From contig JAUILW010000262.1 of assembly GCA_030432795.1 (NCBI GenBank), forward strand, positions 1 to 5,330: a DNA stretch of 5,330 nt. Reading direction: 5' to 3'. Under the pieces are notes generated by a model. The model had not been told where the DNA came from. It saw nothing but the letters and a program-made list of their open reading frames with translations, and made no database searches. This document shows, in pieces, positions 1 to 4,981 of this stretch (its first letter is position 1; each line of letters begins with the position of its first letter). The position numbers and the translations under genes are program-made. Source of the DNA: Gammaproteobacteria bacterium. Lineage in GTDB: Bacteria > Pseudomonadota > Gammaproteobacteria > Pseudomonadales > Azotimanducaceae.

Positions 1-1057
1 GCGGCTCGAGCACCGCCATGCCGCGTGGCGCGGTCTTCTCCAGATCTGCGCGTACACAGAACTCTAAAAGCTCCATCTCCACGCGGTTGTCCTGCTTGGT
101 GACGCCGATGCGGCTGCAGAAATCGCGAATAGCCGCCGGTGTGACGCCCCGCCGACGCAGCCCTGCGATGGTTGGCATGCGCGGATCGTCCCAGCCGTGC
201 ACATGGCCGTCGCGCACCAGTTGGTTCAGCAGGCGCTTGCTCATCACCGTGTATTCGAGTCCCAGCCGGGAAAACTCGATCTGCGGCGGGTGAAAGTTGA
301 CGTTGATGTGGTCGAGCACCCAGTCGTACAGCGGCCGATGATCCTCGAACTCCAGCGTGCATAGCGAGTGGGTGATGCCTTCCAGGGCATCGCAGATGCA
401 ATGGGTGAAGTCATACGTCGGGTAGATCACCCAGTCGTCACCGGTACGCTGATGGGTGACGTGGCGAATGCGGTAGAGCGCCGGGTCACGCAGATTGATG
501 TTGGGCGACGCCATGTCGATCTTGGCCCGCAACACGTGCGCACCATCGGCGAACTCCCCGGCTTTCATGCGGGCAAACAGGTCGAGGTTTTCCTCCACAC
601 TGCGACCGCGATAGGGGCTTTCCCGCCCGGGCTCCGTGAGCGTGCCGCGATACTCGCGCATCTGCTCAGCGGTAAGACTGTCCACGTAGGCATCATTATT
701 GCGAATCAGCTCCACGGCAAAATCGTAGAGCTGCTGAAAATAATCAGAGGCGTGGGTGAGCCTGCTCCCCCAATCGAAGCCGAGCCAGCGCACATCGGCC
801 ATGATGGCCTGCACGTAGGCTTCGCTCTCCTTCTCCGGGTTGGTGTCGTCGAAGCGCAAATAGGTGACTCCGCCGAACTCCTCGGCCACGCCAAAGTTCA
901 GGCAAATGCTCTTTGCGTGGCCGATGTGTAGATAGCCGTTAGGCTCCGGAGGAAAACGCGTGGTCACGCCCCCCTCGGGAACGCGCTCGGCGTCAATGTC
1001 CTGGCGGATGCGGGAGCGGATGAAGTCAGAGCCGGGAGTTGTTGGGCTGTCGGACAT
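1..1057 (-). CDS. glnS: Glutaminyl-tRNA synthetase, N-terminal part (3' end beyond left edge)
   Basis: This class I aminoacyl-tRNA synthetase attaches glutamine to tRNA-Gln in the cytoplasm using ATP. The window holds 352 codons from the ATG at 1057 (protein begins MSDSPTTPGSDFIRSRI). The E. coli enzyme has about 554 residues, so roughly 200 C-terminal residues, mainly the anticodon-binding beta-barrels, lie beyond the left edge. Visible landmarks are the ATP-binding PPEPNGYLHIGHAKS motif (HIGH at residues 44-47), LRFDDTNP, the acceptor-stem domain with REYRGTL and SPYRGRSVEENL, RAKIDMASPN, YDFTHCI.DALEGITHSLCTLEF, and the KMSKS-type loop VMSKR (MSKR at 272-275), followed by GWDDPRMPTI.GLRRRG and GVTKQDN. 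These diagnostic GlnRS blocks separate it from the related GltX. No stop or frameshift interrupts the frame. It diverges from the gene at 1145. There is no Shine-Dalgarno sequence before the ATG, only an A/T-rich stretch with a -10-like hexamer. Identity is essentially certain. Confidence 0.97.
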   Translation of the reverse strand, partial: MSDSPTTPGSDFIRSRIRQDIDAERVPEGGVTTRFPPEPNGYLHIGHAKSICLNFGVAEEFGGVTYLRFDDTNPEKESEAYVQAIMADVRWLGFDWGSRLTHASDYFQQLYDFAVELIRNNDAYVDSLTAEQMREYRGTLTEPGRESPYRGRSVEENLDLFARMKAGEFADGAHVLRAKIDMASPNINLRDPALYRIRHVTHQRTGDDWVIYPTYDFTHCICDALEGITHSLCTLEFEDHRPLYDWVLDHINVNFHPPQIEFSRLGLEYTVMSKRLLNQLVRDGHVHGWDDPRMPTIAGLRRRGVTPAAIRDFCSRIGVTKQDNRVEMELLEFCVRADLEKTAPRGMAVLEP

Positions 1058-1066
1058 GAAAATTCG

Positions 1067-1072
1067 ATTGTA
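1067..1072 (-). promoter_or_regulatory. Candidate -10 box for glnS (TACAAT)
   Basis: Read on the minus strand, TACAAT matches the sigma-70 -10 consensus TATAAT at five of six positions. Its 3' edge is 10 nt from the glnS ATG, which would place transcription start near 1060 and leave a leader of only about 3 nt. No convincing -35 lies 16-18 nt upstream. A TTGACT at about 1101-1106 (minus strand) is 27 nt away, too far for normal pairing. The position between two divergent genes supports a promoter here, but the exact assignment is tentative. Confidence 0.35.
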
Positions 1073-1098
1073 GCGATGTGACGTAGGCGGCGCATTTT

Positions 1099-1113
1099 AA
1101 GTCAAACCGACTT
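1099..1113. repeat. Small perfect dyad in the glnS / 1145-gene divergent gap
   Basis: AAGTC (1099-1103) and GACTT (1109-1113) are exact inverted copies separated by AAACC. The dyad sits in the 87-bp gap between the two divergent start codons, where an operator would be expected. Five-base arms occur often by chance, so this is only a possible protein-binding site. No known regulator's consensus is recognised. Confidence 0.2.
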
Positions 1114-1138
1114 GCGCTGCCGATGTTTGGTCTACCCT
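1111..1138 (+). promoter_or_regulatory. Candidate promoter for the gene at 1145
   Basis: A -10-like TACCCT lies at 1133-1138, with a weak -35-like CTTGCG/TTGCGC at 1111-1117 about 15-16 nt upstream. With usual spacing the transcript would begin at about 1145, exactly the ATG. There is no Shine-Dalgarno sequence in this interval. Both hexamers are weak matches, so this rests mainly on position. Confidence 0.3.
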
Positions 1139-1144
1139 ACGGTT

Positions 1145-1720
1145 ATGGATACATCAAACCACCAGGACGACGGCGAGAGCCTCGCCGATCTGATCCGCCA
1201 GGCGCAACGCACCCACGAGATCATCGAGGCTGTGGACTTCGACAAACTGCGCTCGCACGACGCAGAAGAAGTCGCCAAGCTCGATGGCGTGCACGAGGCG
1301 TTGTCGAAGCTCTCCGAAGGCGAGCAGGTGCAGCGGGTGGATGGCGTGGACGAGGTAGACAACCTCGATCCGGCCTTCGCCATTCGCAACGAGCTCATGC
1401 TGCTGTTGGACGAACACGGATTGGGCGACCGCCTGAGCCGCATTCACACGCTGGGCCTGCGAGGCAGCCAACCCGGCAGCAAGCCTCTGGAGATCGTGCC
1501 GCACCGGGAAGGTCTTCCGGCGTTCGACGTGGTGATCGCACCAAACTACGCCCCAGCCGACGGCGCTCATGGCATCTTCGTCTCCTACAGCGGCGTGTTC
1601 TCAGCACACGTGGCCGAGCCGATCACCCGGCACCACTGGAAGATTCTGCGCAGCCAGCCGTACGACGACAACGATGAGCTGGTGAGCATCGTCAAGCGGT
1701 ACCTGAACCCGCCGGACTGA
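1145..1720 (+). CDS. Unrecognised acidic cytosolic protein, 191 aa
   Basis: I do not recognise a family for this protein. It has no signal peptide, no membrane segment and no cysteine. Residues 1-60 are acidic and look helical (ESLADLIRQAQRTHEIIEAV, then AEEVAKLDGVHEALSKLSEGE). Residues 65-76 form a run of four (V/L)-D-x triplets (VDGVDEVDNLDP). Residues 77-103 look helical again, and the C-terminal half (115-170) looks beta-rich with aromatic residues (FDVVIAPNYAPADG, GIFVSYSGVFSAHV, HHWKILRSQPY). The coding frame has no internal stop and its base composition resembles that of its neighbours, so I treat it as a real gene. The ATG at 1145 is preferred. A TTG at 1112 in the same frame would add 11 poorly placed residues (RCRCLVYPTV) overlapping the likely promoter. 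Neither start has a Shine-Dalgarno sequence. The following transglutaminase-like gene begins 35 nt after its stop, so co-transcription is possible. Function unknown. Confidence 0.75.
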   Translation: MDTSNHQDDGESLADLIRQAQRTHEIIEAVDFDKLRSHDAEEVAKLDGVHEALSKLSEGEQVQRVDGVDEVDNLDPAFAIRNELMLLLDEHGLGDRLSRIHTLGLRGSQPGSKPLEIVPHREGLPAFDVVIAPNYAPADGAHGIFVSYSGVFSAHVAEPITRHHWKILRSQPYDDNDELVSIVKRYLNPPD

Positions 1721-1731
1721 ACCCGCCGGAC
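1704..1731 (+). repeat. 14-bp perfect tandem duplication across a stop codon
   Basis: The unit TGAACCCGCCGGAC occurs twice head to tail at 1704-1717 and 1718-1731, and its first three bases recur at 1732-1734. The first copy encodes the last residues of the 1145-1720 protein (LNPPD). The TGA opening the second copy is the actual stop, and a further TGA follows at 1732. Because 14 is not a multiple of three and the duplicate lies beyond the stop, the protein is unaffected; only the gap to the next gene is lengthened. It looks like a slipped-strand duplication. Confidence 0.85.
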
Positions 1732-1743
1732 TGACCTTTCACG

Positions 1744-1749
1744 TACACT
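1744..1749 (+). promoter_or_regulatory. Candidate -10 box before the transglutaminase-like gene
   Basis: TACACT matches TATAAT at four of six positions and would place transcription start at about 1756, the first base of the chosen GTG start. No recognisable -35 is present at 16-18 nt; that region is the duplicated CCCGCCGGAC sequence. The gene may instead be read from the upstream gene's promoter. Confidence 0.25.
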
Positions 1750-1770
1750 GGCGCGGTGATCATCCGCGCC
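1750..1770. promoter_or_regulatory. Perfect 7-bp inverted repeat spanning the GTG start
   Basis: GGCGCGG (1750-1756) and CCGCGCC (1764-1770) are exact inverted copies around a 7-nt loop, TGATCAT, which itself contains the palindrome TGATCA. All-G/C arms would make a stable RNA hairpin. The first base of the GTG start is the last base of the left arm and its other two bases are in the loop. It could be an operator at the transcription start, an RNA element affecting initiation, or chance in GC-rich DNA. No known binding site is recognised. Confidence 0.4.
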
Positions 1771-3066
1771 CTTATGTCGCTGCTCATCGCGGCCGGCTTC
1801 GCCGGCGTCTGCGCGCGCCTGCACGCCACGCTGGCGCCGGAGCTGCAACTTGCCACCCGCATGACAGGCGAACACTGGTACAGCCTGCGCGCCGATGGGC
1901 AGCACGTCGGATACTTCCGTACCCGTGCGCGCTTCGATGCCGCGGGTAACTGGGCCTACAACTCGCAAACCCACATCCTCATGCAGCCGGGCCAGCCGCT
2001 GAACATCGAAAAGTCGCTGCGCTTTGCACACGCGCCCCCGCACGGCCTGATCCAGGCTGCCCACCTGGTGCGCCAGGGAACGACCACCGAGGAGGCCTTG
2101 AGCATTCATGCAGAGGGCACCACCCTCACCGCGCAGTTCGAGGATGGGCGTCGGCAGGTCCTATCGTGGCGCTATCAACTTGCAGACTATCTGGGTGTGG
2201 AGCTTGCCCTGCTCGGCGACTCTGCAAAGCCCAGAATTCGCGCACGCGTGCTGGATCTCAGCCAGCTCGAAGCGAAGCCTCGCACCTACGCGCTCGAGGG
2301 TACTGATCCAACCGTGCTGAGCTACGGAGCGCCGCTGTCTGCCACCCGCATCGAACTCGACGACGACTACGTGCCGGTACACATTCACGCCAGCGGCCTG
2401 TTCGAGTTTCAGCGAACCACATTCGCCGATGCCCTGGCGCCGGCGAACCCGGCATTCAAGTCGAGCTACAAAATTCCGCTCAGCGCACCGCTGCGCAACA
2501 TCTCCGGCATTGAGCGGCTGGTGCTGCAGATCGAAGGCGCAGACCTTGCGCTCACTGGGCGGCGCGGTGGCGTCAGCGGTGGCGATCGCCGGCATGATCC
2601 AGCGCGCACCCTGCCGGTGAACGACGCGACCCTCGCCGATATCGCCCGTCGCGAAACCGCCGGTGCCAGCGACCCCCTTGAAGCCCTTGTTTCGTGGGTG
2701 CACCACCGGCTCACCTACCGCGCTGGCGAGCCAACCGTATCGGTGCACAGCACCCTGGAGCGGGGTTACGGGGAGTGTACGGACTTCGCCGATCTGCTCA
2801 CGACGCTCGCGCTGACGCTCGGCTGGCAGGCGCGCACGGTATACGGCTTCGTCTACGACGGCGACACGCCACCAGGGCTGGCCATGCACGCCTGGAACGA
2901 AGTGATGGTGGATGGCACCTGGCGAGCAGTGGACCCCACCTTCAATCAGGCAACGATCGATGCGACGCACATCCCGCTGGACGACAGCACCCTGGCCCGG
3001 CTCAAGTTCCTGCAGGGCAGCCGCGGCCTGGAGGCGCACGCCGCGGAGATCCGCTACTCCGACTGA
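1756..3066 (+). CDS. Exported transglutaminase-like (TGc superfamily) protein, 436 aa
   Basis: The C-terminal domain (about residues 300-420) belongs to the transglutaminase-like cysteine-protease-fold superfamily. C341 lies in GYGECTDFADLLTTLAL, H378 in MHAWNEVMVDGTWRAVDPTF and D393 in the same block. Spacing and order fit the Cys-His-Asp triad, and the following DATHIPL is typical of bacterial members ending DATH-hydrophobic. Residues 1-24 resemble a signal peptide or anchor (R4, then LMSLLIAAGFAGV), so action in the periplasm is inferred. The region from about 35 to 280 looks beta-rich and begins HWYSLRADGQHVGYF, like the W-x(n)-G-x-x-[IV]-GY segment in front of related domains. The GTG at 1756 is preferred because it supplies the only positive charge before the hydrophobic core. 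An ATG at 1774 (residue 7) is the alternative; neither has a Shine-Dalgarno sequence. Its last 13 bp overlap the convergent tesB. Bacterial members may act as peptidases, cross-linkers or in peptide modification; the substrate cannot be told. Confidence 0.9.
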   Translation: MIIRALMSLLIAAGFAGVCARLHATLAPELQLATRMTGEHWYSLRADGQHVGYFRTRARFDAAGNWAYNSQTHILMQPGQPLNIEKSLRFAHAPPHGLIQAAHLVRQGTTTEEALSIHAEGTTLTAQFEDGRRQVLSWRYQLADYLGVELALLGDSAKPRIRARVLDLSQLEAKPRTYALEGTDPTVLSYGAPLSATRIELDDDYVPVHIHASGLFEFQRTTFADALAPANPAFKSSYKIPLSAPLRNISGIERLVLQIEGADLALTGRRGGVSGGDRRHDPARTLPVNDATLADIARRETAGASDPLEALVSWVHHRLTYRAGEPTVSVHSTLERGYGECTDFADLLTTLALTLGWQARTVYGFVYDGDTPPGLAMHAWNEVMVDGTWRAVDPTFNQATIDATHIPLDDSTLARLKFLQGSRGLEAHAAEIRYSD

Positions 3067-3959
3067 GGCAACCGCACCAGGCCTTCCTGAGACACGCTGG
3101 CTACGAGATCACCAGCCCGGCTGTAAAAACTACCGTGGCACAACGCCCGCGCCGAATCCGCCCAGGTGGTGGTGCGATGGAACAGCAACCATTCGTTCAC
3201 ATCCACATCGGTGTGCAGCCACATGGCGTGATCCAGACTGATGAGCTGCAGATCACGCTGCGCCACCTGGTCGAAGTGCGGCAGGATGGAAGCGCCTACC
3301 AGGCCCATGTCCGAAGCGTAAGCGAGCAGGCTCCGCGCCAGCACCTGATCCGAGCGATCCACCGGCAGGCGAAAGCGCACCCACACCGGGTTCCAGTAGC
3401 GCGGCTGCCCCCACACCTCGCTGCCCAGCGGAAAAACACTGCGCATCTCGAACGGTCTCGGCCGCCCGGCCATGGGGCTCAGGCGTCGATCTTCCACACC
3501 CGAAGCAACAAGTTCCTGAACGCGGGCCATATCGTCCTCGAGCTGCTTGGGCCGCGGCACGTTGGGAATCGCCTCGCTGTGCTCCATGCCGGCCTCATCC
3601 ACGTGGAAGGAAACATCGAGGTTGAAGATGGCCTCGCCGTTCTGGATGGCTACCACCCGCCGCGTGGCGAAGCTGCGGCCGTCGCGGATGCGTTCTACCT
3701 CATAGAGCACCGGCCGCTGCACATCGCCTGAGCGCATGAAGTAGCCGTGCAGCGAGTGCGGCTTCTTGCCGGAATCCGCTTCCAGGGTTCGGCAGGCGGC
3801 GTTCAGCGACTGTGAGAGCACCTGACCGCCGAACAGGGCGTGCCGGCCGTGCTGTTCGTTCCTGCCGAGAAACAGGTTCCGCTCCACCGCTTCGAGGTCG
3901 AGTATGTCGAGCAGCTCCCGAGCGCGGTCGGCAGCCGCGTTTTCATTCGATTCTGTCAT
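3054..3959 (-). CDS. tesB: Acyl-CoA thioesterase II (TesB), 301 aa
   Basis: This cytosolic thioesterase hydrolyses medium- and long-chain acyl-CoA to free fatty acid and CoA. The protein has the TesB double-hotdog architecture. The N-terminal hotdog has LFGGQVLSQSLNAACRTL (42-59), SLHGYFMRSGD (69-79), GRSFATRRVVAIQNG (94-108) and IFNLDVSFH (111-119). The C-terminal hotdog has LLAYASDMGLV (211-221), LDHAMWLH, NEWLLF and VSQEGLVR. Compared with E. coli TesB (286 aa; D204, T228, Q278), the equivalent residues are D217, S241 and Q291, so the catalytic threonine position carries serine. The ATG at 3959 is chosen. The frame continues upstream to a GTG at 4010 that would add 17 residues not expected for TesB and would use up half the divergent gap. 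There is no Shine-Dalgarno sequence; a -10-like hexamer lies just upstream. The stop lies inside the transglutaminase-like gene, with no room for a conventional intergenic terminator between the two. Confidence 0.94.
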   Translation of the reverse strand: MTESNENAAADRARELLDILDLEAVERNLFLGRNEQHGRHALFGGQVLSQSLNAACRTLEADSGKKPHSLHGYFMRSGDVQRPVLYEVERIRDGRSFATRRVVAIQNGEAIFNLDVSFHVDEAGMEHSEAIPNVPRPKQLEDDMARVQELVASGVEDRRLSPMAGRPRPFEMRSVFPLGSEVWGQPRYWNPVWVRFRLPVDRSDQVLARSLLAYASDMGLVGASILPHFDQVAQRDLQLISLDHAMWLHTDVDVNEWLLFHRTTTWADSARALCHGSFYSRAGDLVASVSQEGLVRLPQSE

Positions 3960-3966
3960 AGCGGCA

Positions 3967-3972
3967 AGTGTA
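3967..3972 (-). promoter_or_regulatory. Candidate -10 box for tesB (TACACT)
   Basis: On the minus strand TACACT is followed by seven bases and then the tesB ATG, so transcription would begin around 3960, one base before the start codon. No good -35 is visible 16-18 nt upstream. The same hexamer stands at the same relative place before the gene at 1756. Confidence 0.3.
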
Positions 3973-3997
3973 CCTGATGGCCGCGTTTGCACCCGCC

Positions 3998-4027
3998 TTG
4001 TTGAGGGCACGGCGGCTCATAGACAAT
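3998..4027 (+). promoter_or_regulatory. Candidate sigma-70-type promoter for the methyltransferase-like gene
   Basis: TTGTTG (3998-4003) lies 16 nt before TAGACA (4020-4025), or 18 nt before the overlapping GACAAT (4022-4027). Either pairing is a plausible though imperfect -35/-10 set. It would start transcription near 4032-4034 and leave a leader of about 25 nt that includes the GGGAG ribosome binding site. It lies in the 97-bp gap shared with divergent tesB. Confidence 0.4.
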
Positions 4028-4045
4028 GGGTGCTGCCATCCACGC

Positions 4046-4050
4046 GGGAG
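4046..4050 (+). promoter_or_regulatory. Ribosome binding site deciding the ATG at 4057
   Basis: GGGAG sits six bases before the ATG. It supports this start over in-frame upstream codons reaching back to 3904, which would run antisense through the start of tesB and displace the lipoprotein signal from the N terminus. Confidence 0.65.
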
Positions 4051-4056
4051 CTGACC

Positions 4057-4809
4057 ATGATTCTACGCCTGAGCTTCTTACTCTCTGCGCTGCTGCTCGG
4101 CGGCTGCACGACCATGGATCAAAGCGCCGTGGCGGCATTGCTGGGTGACGCACAACGCAGCGCCGCGGATCGCACGCGGGACACGTCGAGCAAACCTGTG
4201 GATGTTCTGCGATTTTTCGGCCTCAAGAAGGGCGACACGGTCCTGGACCTGTTCTCCGGCACCGCCTACTACAGCGAGATCGCAGCCGCCGCCGTGGGCT
4301 CCGAAGGCCGCGTCTATGCACACAACAATGCGGCCTATCTGGAGTTTGCCGGTGAAGGCCTGGAGCAACGCCTCGCCGCCAGCCGTGCCGACAACCTGAT
4401 CCGGTACGACCGCGAGGTGGATGCGCTGGATCTTGCCGACGATTCAGTGGATATGGTGCTGATGATCCTCACCTACCACGACATCTACTACGTCACAGAT
4501 GGCTGGCGTCTCGACGGTGAACAGCTGTTCTCAGAGCTGAAGCGGGTACTCAAACCCGGCGGCGTGCTCGGCATCGTCGACCACCACGGCGTCACCGGTC
4601 GCGGCATGCAGGATGCACAGACCCTGCACCGTATCGATGCGGAGTTTGCCAAGGCTGACATTGCGTCACACGGATTCGATTTGAGGCGTACCAGCGACAT
4701 GCTGGAAAATCCGGAAGATGACCTGGAGGTGCTGGTTTTTGACCCCGCGGTGCGCGGAAAGACCAGCCGATTCGTCTACCGGTTTGTGCTGGATTCGAAG
4801 TCGGAGTAG
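4057..4809 (+). CDS. SAM-methyltransferase-fold lipoprotein (COG4798-like), 250 aa
   Basis: The protein combines a lipoprotein signal with a class I SAM-dependent methyltransferase fold. Residues 1-17 have R4, a hydrophobic stretch and LLGGC, giving C17 as the likely lipidated residue. The Rossmann core follows: motif I VLDLFSGTAYYSEIA (62-76, D64, G68), GRVYAHN (84-90) as the second strand, an acidic DLADDSVDMVLMILTYHDIYY (125-145), and LKPGGVLGIVDHH (165-177). Later blocks TLHRID (189-194), NPEDD (218-222) and VFDPAVRGKTSRFVYRF (227-243) resemble what I recall of the 'predicted methyltransferase' group COG4798, whose members often carry signal peptides. Motif I is degenerate compared with the usual D-x-G-x-G-x-G: the first and third glycines are F66 and A70. 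The reaction and substrate are unknown, and activity outside the cytoplasm would need a SAM supply. The ATG is supported by GGGAG at six bases. The small ORF at 4861 follows after 51 bp. Confidence 0.88.
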   Translation: MILRLSFLLSALLLGGCTTMDQSAVAALLGDAQRSAADRTRDTSSKPVDVLRFFGLKKGDTVLDLFSGTAYYSEIAAAAVGSEGRVYAHNNAAYLEFAGEGLEQRLAASRADNLIRYDREVDALDLADDSVDMVLMILTYHDIYYVTDGWRLDGEQLFSELKRVLKPGGVLGIVDHHGVTGRGMQDAQTLHRIDAEFAKADIASHGFDLRRTSDMLENPEDDLEVLVFDPAVRGKTSRFVYRFVLDSKSE

Positions 4810-4812
4810 TAT
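4784..4812 (+). promoter_or_regulatory. Candidate promoter for the small ORF, overlapping the preceding stop
   Basis: TTGTGC (4784-4789), a 17-nt spacer and TAGTAT (4807-4812) form a reasonable sigma-70-type pair. The -10 overlaps the TAG stop of the methyltransferase-like gene. Transcription would begin near 4819, giving a leader of about 42 nt before the ATG at 4861. Matches are three of six and four of six, so chance occurrence is possible. Confidence 0.35.
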
Positions 4813-4849
4813 CGCCCGACTTTTTGCTCACGAACCCATCACTACCCCC

Positions 4850-4855
4850 AGGAGG
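4850..4855 (+). promoter_or_regulatory. Strong Shine-Dalgarno sequence for the small ORF
   Basis: A full AGGAGG is placed five bases before the ATG at 4861, the best ribosome binding site in the window. It is the main argument that something is, or was, translated from 4861. Confidence 0.65.
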
Positions 4856-4860
4856 CAGGC

Positions 4861-4971
4861 ATGCATAACACGATCAAGCAGACCGTCACGCTGCTCATCG
4901 CTGCAGTGGCTATCGCCGCCTCCACCAGCCCGCGCTATCCGGCGCGTTACTGGCAGATGCGGCTGAGGTGA
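4861..4971 (+). CDS. Small ORF, 36 aa, signal-peptide-like; possibly a frameshifted remnant
   Basis: The ORF encodes 36 residues beginning MHNTIKQTVTLLIAAVAIAA. It has a lysine, then a hydrophobic alanine-rich core, then a short basic tail (SPRYPARYWQMRLR). It resembles a signal peptide or a tiny membrane peptide. The ribosome binding site is excellent and a candidate promoter lies upstream. The tail looks unlike natural secreted sequence. Reading one base back after residue 24 gives ALSGALLADAAEVSPSFAG and a stop at 4989-4991, which continues the alanine-rich composition much better. Either the ORF is a genuine small protein as written, or it is the 5' end of a secreted-protein gene with a one-base frameshift that was then lost, or the sequence contains a single-base error. 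No open frame in the following 150 bp continues it to a larger protein. Family not recognised. Confidence 0.45.
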   Translation: MHNTIKQTVTLLIAAVAIAASTSPRYPARYWQMRLR

Positions 4972-4981
4972 GCCCCTCCTT

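Noticed and set aside
368..931. Long plus-strand open frame opposite glnS
   Set aside because: It is antisense to glnS, whose conserved motifs are read through the same bases. Its sequence has no recognisable family and follows from GC-rich codon bias.
1112..1144. TTG start giving an 11-residue longer form of the unknown protein
   Set aside because: The extension would cover the candidate promoter, has no ribosome binding site, and ATG at 1145 is a better codon.
2161..3039. 292-codon minus-strand frame inside the transglutaminase-like gene
   Set aside because: The plus-strand frame carries the Cys-His-Asp triad and a signal peptide. The antisense frame shows no motif and is a shadow of codon usage.
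2694..3731. 345-codon plus-strand frame spanning two genes
   Set aside because: It runs out of frame through the transglutaminase-like gene and antisense through tesB, with arginine- and proline-rich composition typical of a shifted GC-rich frame.
3960..4010. GTG-started 17-residue extension of TesB
   Set aside because: TesB proteins normally begin close to the residues encoded from 3959. The extension is not protein-like and would occupy half the divergent promoter region.
3904..4056. 51-codon upstream extension of the methyltransferase-like gene
   Set aside because: It overlaps tesB antisense and would bury the lipoprotein signal. GGGAG before the ATG at 4057 supports the shorter form.
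4718..4966. 82-codon plus-strand frame across the end of the methyltransferase-like gene
   Set aside because: It is out of frame with the gene and its arginine- and serine-rich sequence has no structure. It does not use the AGGAGG at 4850.
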